From positions 1 to 19,934 of the forward strand of contig JALNXE010000082.1 in NCBI GenBank assembly GCA_023230525.1: a DNA stretch of 19,934 nucleotides. The letters are read 5' to 3'. How positions within the stretch are numbered: the first letter of the stretch is position 1; each line of letters starts with the position of its first letter. Made by a program: the position numbers and the translations under genes. Positions 14,155 through 19,934 of this stretch are shown here, in pieces. This stretch comes from Desulfobulbaceae bacterium (GTDB lineage Bacteria > Desulfobacterota > Desulfobulbia > Desulfobulbales > SURF-16). The notes under the pieces were generated by a model. It searched no databases. It was not told the DNA's origin and saw only the letters and a program-made list of their open reading frames with translations.

Positions 14155-14342
14155 CTTGTACGCAGCAGCTTGCCGATTCTGCCCAGGAAATAGATGACAA
14201 TACCGACCACGGCAGTGGTTTTGCCGAATTTCAGCAGGGTCAGATTATCGACCTTATCCCCCCAGAGCGTGCAGAGAGCGCCGATGGAGAGCAGAGCCGC
14301 CCCGATAATCCTGCGTGTTTTTTCTTTTTCTTCCAGTGCCAT
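14151..14342 (-). CDS. Small two-TM membrane protein, 63 aa
   Basis: MALEEKEKTRR is followed by a hydrophobic segment IIGAALLSIGALCTLW (about 12-27), a polar hinge GDKVDNLTLLKFGK, a second hydrophobic segment TTAVVGIVIYFLGRIG (about 42-57) and a basic tail KLLRTR. This predicts a small hairpin membrane protein. I recognise no family. The frame is open to 14444, but the ATG at 14342 is preferred because it begins the charged N-terminus common to such proteins; an AAGGAT sits about 12 nt upstream. Its TGA overlaps the nuclease ATG (ATGA). A near-identical, frameshifted copy lies at 12626-12802. Confidence 0.7.
   Translation of the reverse strand: MALEEKEKTRRIIGAALLSIGALCTLWGDKVDNLTLLKFGKTTAVVGIVIYFLGRIGKLLRTR
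14170..14322. repeat. 153-bp direct repeat, copy 2 (partner 12645-12797)
   Basis: This is the copy inside the intact two-TM gene. The five differences from copy 1 fall at scattered positions, which fits a fairly recent duplication. Confidence 0.92.
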
Positions 14343-14433
14343 TATGAGAAATTCATCCTTGTGCAGAACCTGCCTACTGCTGCCAGGCCGCTGATTATCA
14401 GGCGGAGGGAGCCGGGTATAACCCCCATGCCGC

Positions 14434-14458
14434 AAGCGGCGCAACGATGACGCCGCTT
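14434..14458 (-). terminator. Strong hairpin downstream of the lipoprotein gene
   Basis: AAGCGGCG (14434-14441) and CGCCGCTT (14451-14458) pair perfectly around a 9-nt loop, 20 nt after the lipoprotein stop and before the two-TM gene. No T-run follows on the minus strand, so it may be a factor-dependent terminator or a processing/stability element. Confidence 0.45.
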
Positions 14459-14477
14459 CGCTGCAGCATGCTCCCCC

Positions 14478-14984
14478 TTAGTTCTGCTGCTCCGTGGCCA
14501 CGGTCACGGTAATGGTGGTTTCGCCCTCCGCCGGCATGACGGCAATATTGGTGACCCGGCCCCCCTCTTTGCCATAGACGAGAACGGTCTGGCCGCCCAT
14601 GTTCATGGATGCCTGCTCGGCCCAGCCCTGGGATACCATCTGCTCCTTGTAGCTTGCCGCCACCTTATCAACCGCGTCAGGGGTGGTCAACGTAACGGAA
14701 TAGCCGCTGGTAACCTCAAGTGCTCCCACCGCCTTGGCCGGTTGGTACAGGGGCACATCTTCAGGAAAATCCTTGGGAATTTGCGTGGCATCACCGGTGG
14801 TTACCGAAAATTTTTCACCCTCCGTTGCCCCGGTTATCTTCATGCCTTTGTCGGAAAGATCGACTTGCGCCTTGGCGCCGGTTTCCTTTTCAATCTTTTT
14901 TTCAACGGCCTTTTCCTCCACGGAATTTCCGCATCCGTTCAAGAGCAGCAGGAAACAGCACAGCCCCAAGTAAAATCTTTTCAT
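14478..14984 (-). CDS. Predicted lipoprotein, 168 aa, unknown function
   Basis: A lipoprotein signal peptide is clear: MKRFYLGLCC, a hydrophobic core and lipobox L15-N16-G17-C18, so C18 would be lipidated. A charged stretch (VEEKAVEKKIEKETGAKAQVDL) leads to beta-rich sequence with PKDFPEDVPLYQPAKAVGA and a domain resembling periplasmic proteins that bind or sense at the envelope (YKEQMVSQGWAEQ...VLVYGKEGGRVTNIAVMP). I do not recognise a named family. The ATG at 14984 has an AAGGAG Shine-Dalgarno sequence 7 nt upstream. Its leader directly abuts the MITE-like element at 14999, so any original promoter has been displaced by 177 bp. Confidence 0.85.
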   Translation of the reverse strand: MKRFYLGLCCFLLLLNGCGNSVEEKAVEKKIEKETGAKAQVDLSDKGMKITGATEGEKFSVTTGDATQIPKDFPEDVPLYQPAKAVGALEVTSGYSVTLTTPDAVDKVAASYKEQMVSQGWAEQASMNMGGQTVLVYGKEGGRVTNIAVMPAEGETTITVTVATEQQN

Positions 14985-14998
14985 ATCTTATCTCCTTA

Positions 14999-15175
14999 GA
15001 GCCTCTTGCAAAATGAACATCTACTCCGATCGGCTAAAAATAACCTGTGCGGCGTCTTCGTTGTGAAATCGTCCTCAACGTAACACTGCTACGCTTCCGG
15101 GCGATTTCACAACTCATCCTTGCACAGAATATTTTTCTCTCGATCTCGCTACGACGTTCATTTTGCAAGAGGCTC
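14999..15175. mobile_element. 177-bp MITE-like element with 20-bp perfect inverted ends
   Basis: The ends GAGCCTCTTGCAAAATGAAC (14999-15018) and its exact reverse complement (15156-15175) are perfect. The interior is also an imperfect palindrome, with GTTGTGAAATCG on one arm and CGATTTCACAAC on the other. It has no coding capacity. The same four bases, CTTA, flank it on both sides (14995-14998 and 15176-15179), consistent with a target-site duplication. It sits immediately upstream of the lipoprotein Shine-Dalgarno sequence, so it may carry or block a promoter, or act as a folded leader. The transposase family that mobilises it is not known. Confidence 0.82.
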
Positions 15176-15179
15176 CTTA

Positions 15180-15354
15180 AATAAGGTTTGCCGGCGGCTT
15201 CGCCATAAACGGGCCGACCGCCGAAAGTGCTTGATGGTTTTCTATATTAGCAACAGGAAAACTTGACGCCAAGTCTTATTACCAGGCCGCTGAAGTTTCA
15301 TTCATCATTTCAGGCAGCTTATGCTGAAGGCACAGGGTCTGCGCGTTTTTTCAT
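15180..15354. other. Intergenic region between the MITE-like element and the cytochrome promoter region
   Basis: No coding frame was found. It holds a small inverted repeat ACTTG-ACGC-CAAGT (15261-15274) that could be an operator, but nothing links it to a known regulator. Confidence 0.35.
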
Positions 15355-15396
15355 AAAAAACCAGGCCCAATGAATTGGTCGTATCGCTGGGTTTTT
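15355..15396. terminator. Terminator-like hairpin in the cytochrome leader region
   Basis: AAAAAACCAG (15355-15364) can pair with CTGGGTTTTT (15387-15396), apart from one base, and an inner CCAAT-GA-ATTGG hairpin forms within it. The plus-strand T-run fits an intrinsic terminator. It is odd in a divergent promoter region where no gene ends, so it may be a remnant or an attenuator. Confidence 0.4.
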
Positions 15397-15398
15397 GT

Positions 15399-15437
15399 TT
15401 GACAAAAGTATAATCATTGAGTTTGTTATATTATAAT
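15399..15437 (+). promoter_or_regulatory. AT-rich probable promoter region of the cytochrome gene
   Basis: A perfect -35-like TTGACA (15399-15404) is followed by TATATT (15427-15432) and TATAAT (15432-15437), but the spacers of 22 and 27 nt are too long for standard sigma70. Either a different -35 is used or another sigma factor or activator is involved. The exact start is not resolved. Confidence 0.3.
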
Positions 15438-15488
15438 TAAGCTTTGATTTTTTTGAAATGAGAAACAACAAATTGAGGGAGGAGAACA

Positions 15489-15899
15489 ATGAAGGTACGA
15501 GGTAAAAAAATTCTGACCACGTCTATTGCCTGTCTGTTTGCCTTATGGATGTCCGGCCCCATGGCAAATGCCAAAAATGCTGGTGCTGACGGGGGGATGT
15601 CCATTTATGACGGAGAGCCCACCGAAGCCGATTGCCGGATGTGCCATGACGATCTCAGCAGCTTTCCCATGCTGCTTGCCACAAATCCGGACAGGCACCA
15701 TGCCTTGTCCGCTGACTGTCTCTCCTGTCATTCCTTTGTCTGGAATGACGCGCTTGGAGCCGAGGTGATCAGTTCCCCCCGTGATTGCCTTACCTGCCAT
15801 GAGGTATCGGACATTGAAGGGGCTCCCGGCAGCACCAACGTCCATCACCAGACCGCAACATTTGCGGACCGTGACTGCGCAGTATGCCACACCAAGTAA
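15489..15899 (+). CDS. Periplasmic tetraheme cytochrome c
   Basis: The 136-aa precursor has a signal peptide with cleavage likely at ANA28|K29. Four heme c sites are present: C49RMCH53, C77LSCH81, C100LTCH104 and C130AVCH134. Exactly four other histidines exist (H70, H71, H119, H120), which is the number needed for bis-His ligation of all four hemes. The mature protein is about 108 aa, so it is an electron-transfer carrier in the periplasm. It is not obviously a cytochrome c3 or c7, since the spacing and the two HH pairs differ; its partner is not in the window. The Shine-Dalgarno sequence GAGGGAGGAG ends 4 nt before the ATG. It is transcribed alone, divergent from the lipoprotein gene. Confidence 0.95.
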   Translation: MKVRGKKILTTSIACLFALWMSGPMANAKNAGADGGMSIYDGEPTEADCRMCHDDLSSFPMLLATNPDRHHALSADCLSCHSFVWNDALGAEVISSPRDCLTCHEVSDIEGAPGSTNVHHQTATFADRDCAVCHTK

Positions 15900-15937
15900 G
15901 AGCCTGCCGGAGATGATTTCCGGAGGGTGATAAGCGC

Positions 15938-15969
15938 ATCCCCTTTCAGCCGGAATGCTGAGAGGGGAT
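15938..15969. terminator. Hairpin between convergent cytochrome and tamA genes
   Basis: ATCCCCTTTCAGC (15938-15950) and GCTGAGAGGGGAT (15957-15969) form a 13-bp stem with a single G-U/A-C type imperfection and a 6-nt loop. No long T-run follows. Its place between convergent stop codons suggests a shared bidirectional terminator. Confidence 0.6.
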
Positions 15970-16015
15970 ATCTCATCTTATCGGGACAAGGAACGAGCGG
16001 GAAGGCGGGCAGGCG

Positions 16016-18178
16016 TTAAAAGGCCATGCCGATGCTGAAGTGCACGGTGAAGCTGTCCTCCTCCCGGTCCGTGTCCTGATCCGGATTCCAGGCAAAATCA
16101 AGCCGGGCCGGACCCACCGGCAGCAGATACTGCAGGCCCACGCCCAGACCTGGCCTGAAATCACTGAAGTAATCACGCAAGGTGCTGTCGATCACATCCT
16201 GGCGGTCGGTAAACGGCCCGTCGCTGTCCTCTTCCGGGGACAGATTGGGAGAGACATTGCCGTAATCCATAAAGAGCGAGCCGGCCAGCCGGTCGGTCAG
16301 CAGGCGGCGCAACTCCACGGTGAACACATTAAAGGCCATGCCGCCCAGAGGGTCGCCCGAGGCATCCTTGGGTCCGAGCTCTGACTCCTGGAAACTGCGC
16401 ACCGTGTTTTCGCCGCCGTTAAAGAATCGCTCGCCGATGGGGATGGTGCCCTGGTCCCGGCCCGGGAAAATGACGCCGGTGGTATAACGCAGCGCCAGGA
16501 TATTTTTTTTGCTGAGGGGGTAAAACTCCCTTGCCCCGAAATTGAAGCGGTAAAAGGACAACCCGCTGCCGAAGGAAGGCTCGGCCACCTCCGCCGCCGC
16601 AAAAATTTTTCTGCCGCTGGTGGGGAAAAGGATGTCATTTCTGGTATCCAGGGTGGTCTGCAGCTTGACGCTGGCGATGGTGTAATCGCTTTCCGACTCG
16701 GCAATATCCGCGGCGATATCCGTGGTGCTGGTGCTGCTGTAAAGGTAAGCCAGCGAGGCGGACAGGTCCTTGCTCAGATCCTTGTTGAAAAGCAGGGACA
16801 TGCCGAGTTCATCGCTGGTGAAGGACGGTTCTTCCCGGTAGCGGTAAAATATGGGCAGATCGGCGCTGATGTCGGTGCCGAAAATCCACGGGTCCCGCAC
16901 CGCCGCCTCCACATTGGCGCTCTTGACCGAGCCGCCCACCTCGGTGCGGAACACCCGGCCGCTGCCGAAGATGTTCTTGTCCTGGAAACCGGCGCTGCCC
17001 CGCAGCAGCTCATAGGATCCCCAGCCGCCCTGGAAAAAGACCTCGCGATCCAGGGACTCTTCAAGATGCACGGCGAGCATCCGCTCATCGGCACTGCGGC
17101 CCGGAGACAGATCGAGCCCGACCTTGCTGAACAGACCGGTCTGGTACAGGCGCTGAAAGCTTTCCCTTTTTTTCCGGCTGCTGAAGATATCACCCTGGCG
17201 CAACGCCAGCCGGTGCAGGATAAATTCCCGGTCCGTCCGGGTGTTGCCGACCACCTCTATGCCGCTGATGACTACCTTGGGCCCGCTGAGGATGATGCAG
17301 GCGAGGTTGACCTCCGGGGAGGGGGCAGCCCTGTTTTCGGCAATTTCGACCTGCACATCCGGGTAGCCCAGATTGCCGTAAATTTCCTGCACCCCGCTTC
17401 TCAGCATCAGTTTGCGCCGGCCGAGAAAGGGTTTGCCGGTCAGCTCCGCGGCAAGCTTATCGAGTTCCGGGCGGGCATCCGCCAGAATGTCCCCCTGGAA
17501 AAGAACCGCGCCGACGGTAATGCGCTGCCCCTCATCAATGGTGAGCCGCACCTCGACCCGGCTGCGGTCCGCGTTGAACTGGAAGAACGGACCGGCGATC
17601 TTCACTTTCAGGAAGCCGTCGCCGGTATAGAGATCGCGGATGGCGGCAACGGCATCGCGGATCTGCGCTTCGACAAAGACCAGGCTGCCCATGCCCGGCA
17701 GCCCGCTGCTTTTCTCTTCAAAAAAGGCGAGGAGCTGCTTGTCGCTGAAGGTGGTGTTGCCGGCCATGACAATGCTGCTCACCAGGACCTGGGGGCCTTC
17801 GTTAATGGTGAAGGTGAGCACCGGGCCGGCTTGTTCCGCCCCAATGGCATAGGTCACCTTGACCAAGGCATAGCCCGCCTTCTTATAGGCGCTTTCAATG
17901 AGAAAGGCCGCATCATCAGCCTTGGCCTCCGGATAGTCGGACCCGGCAAAGCCGGTCAGCTCTTCTGTTGTTGCCGCCTCGAGATCACTCGCCGACAGGT
18001 GGTCATTGCCCTGGAAAACCACCCGGAAATCCGCATCCTTGCCCGCTGTCCCGGCAGCCGCTTTCCCGCTCATGTTTTCCGCCGCGGCCTCCGGCTGCAA
18101 GGGCGGGAGGGCAAACACCAGCAGCCACAGCGTAAGAAGGATCAGTATCGTGCCGCCCGCGGGCCCTGCCTTTTTCAT
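16016..18178 (-). CDS. tamA: TamA/BamA (Omp85) family outer-membrane assembly protein
   Basis: The 720-aa protein has a signal peptide (MKKAGPAGG... hydrophobic core about 10-26) and about four POTRA-like repeats beginning near residues 48, 132, 219 and 303 (for example VSSIVMAGNTTFSDKQLL and ISGIEVVGNTRTDREFIL). The C-terminal half is the Omp85 surface-antigen barrel (about 380-720), ending in a terminal Phe (FSIGMAF). The family L6 motif VRGF reads VRSF near residue 593. E. coli TamA has three POTRA domains and about 577 aa, so this protein is longer. The partner tamB gene ends 11 nt upstream, and together they form the translocation and assembly module that inserts outer-membrane proteins and/or transports lipids. 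The ATG at 18178 has an AAGG overlapping the tamB stop. Confidence 0.93.
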   Translation of the reverse strand: MKKAGPAGGTILILLTLWLLVFALPPLQPEAAAENMSGKAAAGTAGKDADFRVVFQGNDHLSASDLEAATTEELTGFAGSDYPEAKADDAAFLIESAYKKAGYALVKVTYAIGAEQAGPVLTFTINEGPQVLVSSIVMAGNTTFSDKQLLAFFEEKSSGLPGMGSLVFVEAQIRDAVAAIRDLYTGDGFLKVKIAGPFFQFNADRSRVEVRLTIDEGQRITVGAVLFQGDILADARPELDKLAAELTGKPFLGRRKLMLRSGVQEIYGNLGYPDVQVEIAENRAAPSPEVNLACIILSGPKVVISGIEVVGNTRTDREFILHRLALRQGDIFSSRKKRESFQRLYQTGLFSKVGLDLSPGRSADERMLAVHLEESLDREVFFQGGWGSYELLRGSAGFQDKNIFGSGRVFRTEVGGSVKSANVEAAVRDPWIFGTDISADLPIFYRYREEPSFTSDELGMSLLFNKDLSKDLSASLAYLYSSTSTTDIAADIAESESDYTIASVKLQTTLDTRNDILFPTSGRKIFAAAEVAEPSFGSGLSFYRFNFGAREFYPLSKKNILALRYTTGVIFPGRDQGTIPIGERFFNGGENTVRSFQESELGPKDASGDPLGGMAFNVFTVELRRLLTDRLAGSLFMDYGNVSPNLSPEEDSDGPFTDRQDVIDSTLRDYFSDFRPGLGVGLQYLLPVGPARLDFAWNPDQDTDREEDSFTVHFSIGMAF

Positions 18179-18189
18179 GGAATTATGCC

Positions 18190-19934
18190 TTATTTGAAAC
18201 GGAAGACGACCTTAACGCCGACATTGAAGTTATCATAAATATCTTTTTCACTGGTGAGAAAAAGCCGGTCCCCGGACAGAAACACCCCTTCCATCACGCG
18301 AAACTGCGCCTCAACCGTCTCATCACCGTTCTTGCTGAGCTGCCGGCCGAAGTCAAGCTGAAACCTGTCCAGCACCGATTCCTCGCTTTCCGCGGATTCA
18401 CCGCCAAACCATCTGCTCAGCAGGCCCTTGCCAAGATAAACCGCCATATTCATGTTGGCCATGGCGCTGGTTGTCTTGTCCTGCGCCGACTGCGGCGGCT
18501 TGCCGGTGAGCACGAGCAGCAGCAGCTCCTCCTCGGCCAGGGGCGGATCGGAAGAAAGGGTGACCACCGGTTCCTCGGAAGTCCCCTGAAAAATCAGGGT
18601 GATGTCATAGCCGGCCAGCCGGGATTGGCCAGTGAGGTCGAAGGTGGGCCGGTCCGGATCATTTTCCGGAAAGGTGACCACCCCGGATTCGATGGAAATC
18701 TTGCCGGCCGGCACACTGACCCTGGTGGGGTCGACATAAATGCGGCCGGTCAGCACCGGAATTTCGCCGGTGCCGGACAGATGCAGATTCGGCCGCACCG
18801 CCCCCCTGGCCATGTTGTTGGCCAAGACAAACGGCGTCTCCGAGGTGATCCGCACATCAAACACCATGTCCCGCCAGGGAGGTTCCGTCAGCGAGAACAG
18901 CTGCATGCCGAGATCGTTTTTCGGCTTGGCCGAGCCGCGGAACATGGTCAGGAAATCGATATTTTTCGCATAACGGCCATCGACCACCACCACCTTGCCT
19001 GCCAGTTTCAGCCCGCGCCAGGGGCCTTTGGCGGTCAGGTCCGCATCGGCGCGGATCTTCATCGACTCGTCACGGTAGAAGAGCAGGTTTTTCCCCTGCA
19101 GCCGGCAGTCGACAACCGGGGCGTCCGTTCCGGAAATCGCTACGCTGCCGTCTGCCTGAAAGGGGGCGCCGCCGAAAACCCCGGTGAGCTTCTGCAGCGT
19201 GACCACATCGGGGTCAAAGACTGCCGTAAGCTCCAGTTGCTCAATGGTCGGCAGGTTGGCGTCCGCCAGCCGGATACTGCCCCTGGTGAGGTTGGCGGAG
19301 CCGGTAAACTGCGGCCGGGCGGCGGGGCCGCGGATACTCATGGTTGCCGTCGCATGGCCGGCCAGCCTGCGCAGGCCGCCGGCATAGGCCGCCAGCCAGC
19401 CGACCTCCGGCATATCCAGTTTGCCGTCAAAGGCCAGGGTGCCGGGCAGCCCTTCCGGCGGCTTACGGATGAGCCCGGCCAGGGACGGAATATCCGACCA
19501 GGCGCCGGCCATGGTAAAAGACAGGGGCGAGCCCTGCAGGGTCAGATGCTCAAGGCGGAGCTGGCCCGGCAGAAAACGGATCTGGCCGCTGGCGCTTAAG
19601 GGCTCCATGGGGGCATGCTCGATGAAACGGTGCAGGGAAAGATTGCTGCTCCGGAAATTAAACTCGCCGGCGGGTTGCTCCCAGGAACCGGCAAGCTGGA
19701 AATTGCTGAAAAACTCACCCTCCTGCAGGGCATTGACCGCCGTGTTTTCTGCTATGCCATGCAGGTCCGGCAGCACGACTTTTCCCCGGAGATCCAGGGC
19801 GGTGGCCAGAAAGGGATTATCCGCCAGCGGGTCATAGGGAAGCTGGCCGGCCAGGGTGATCTGCTGCCCATGGGGGGTTGACAGGAAAAACCTGCGGATG
19901 GCAAATCCCGCGCCGCTGGTATAGTCAACGGCCA
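18190..19934 (-). CDS. tamB: TamB (DUF490) inner-membrane-anchored translocation module, C-terminal part
   Basis: The frame is open from the right edge of the window to the TAA at 18190-18192, so this is the last 580 residues of a protein usually over 1,000 aa; its N-terminal TM anchor lies outside. The GTG at 19776 is internal. The sequence is beta-strand-rich and repetitive, as in AsmA-like lipid-transfer tubes, for example FNFRSSNLSLHRF and GSANLTRGSIRLADANLPTIEQL. The C-terminal DUF490 region is clear: GTGEIPVLTGRIYVDPTRVSVPAGKISIESGVVTFPENDPDRPTFDLTGQSRLAGYDITLIFQGTSEEPVVTLSSDPPLAEEELLLLVLTGK, then a YLGKGLLSRWFG helix and the terminal strand VGVKVVFRFK. It spans the periplasm and engages the TamA barrel encoded 11 nt downstream. 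Confidence 0.95.
   Translation of the reverse strand, partial: AVDYTSGAGFAIRRFFLSTPHGQQITLAGQLPYDPLADNPFLATALDLRGKVVLPDLHGIAENTAVNALQEGEFFSNFQLAGSWEQPAGEFNFRSSNLSLHRFIEHAPMEPLSASGQIRFLPGQLRLEHLTLQGSPLSFTMAGAWSDIPSLAGLIRKPPEGLPGTLAFDGKLDMPEVGWLAAYAGGLRRLAGHATATMSIRGPAARPQFTGSANLTRGSIRLADANLPTIEQLELTAVFDPDVVTLQKLTGVFGGAPFQADGSVAISGTDAPVVDCRLQGKNLLFYRDESMKIRADADLTAKGPWRGLKLAGKVVVVDGRYAKNIDFLTMFRGSAKPKNDLGMQLFSLTEPPWRDMVFDVRITSETPFVLANNMARGAVRPNLHLSGTGEIPVLTGRIYVDPTRVSVPAGKISIESGVVTFPENDPDRPTFDLTGQSRLAGYDITLIFQGTSEEPVVTLSSDPPLAEEELLLLVLTGKPPQSAQDKTTSAMANMNMAVYLGKGLLSRWFGGESAESEESVLDRFQLDFGRQLSKNGDETVEAQFRVMEGVFLSGDRLFLTSEKDIYDNFNVGVKVVFRFK

Noticed and set aside
17066..18238. Plus-strand frame of 390 codons opposite tamA
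   Set aside because: Shadow of the tamA coding sequence; no domain is recognisable and no ribosome site is present.

Overview
The window looks like a chromosomal segment of a Gram-negative, probably anaerobic deltaproteobacterium (Desulfobacterota, Desulfobulbales-like). This is inferred from a periplasmic tetraheme cytochrome c, a RecD2 helicase, a PAS/GAF hybrid histidine kinase, a TamA/TamB pair and a gene that appears to read UGA as selenocysteine. No rRNA, tRNA or CRISPR array was seen.

Layout: (1) 1-324, the 3' end of an IS110-family transposase. (2) 471-5796, plus strand: an MscS-type mechanosensitive channel with a long coiled-coil periplasmic domain, an outer-membrane phospholipase A (PldA), a 12-TM-class anion permease (SLC13/CitMHS/ArsB superfamily), and a secreted SNase-fold protein that lacks the usual catalytic residues. 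(3) 5895-9296, minus strand: a DUF2293 protein and RecD2, separated by a roughly 119-bp imperfect palindrome. (4) 9397-12127, minus strand: the most notable locus. A gene that looks split by a TGA is one continuous 201-codon frame. The TGA lies where I recall relatives carrying a Cys, and a perfect 6-bp stem with a G-containing 5-nt loop follows at bacterial SECIS distance. The product would be a tandem thioredoxin-fold selenoprotein, overlapping by 8 nt a GAF-PAS-HisKA-HATPase-REC hybrid kinase. (5) 12626-14342, minus strand: a chain of ATGA-overlapping genes (a small two-TM protein, a YhcG/DUF1016 PDDEXK nuclease and a 102-aa protein). It is flanked by a 153-bp direct repeat at about 97% identity, which leaves a frameshifted second copy of the two-TM gene. 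(6) 14478-15488: a lipoprotein gene, a 177-bp MITE-like element with 20-bp inverted ends and a CTTA duplication, and the regulatory region of the cytochrome. (7) 15489-15899, plus strand: the tetraheme cytochrome c. (8) 16016-19934, minus strand: tamB (5' end outside the window) followed by a TamA/BamA-family outer-membrane protein.

The envelope theme is strong: channel, phospholipase, permease, lipoprotein, TamAB and cytochrome. The selenoprotein-kinase pair suggests a thiol/selenol redox input into signalling. That functional link is inference; the continuous frame, the TGA and the hairpin are read directly from the sequence.
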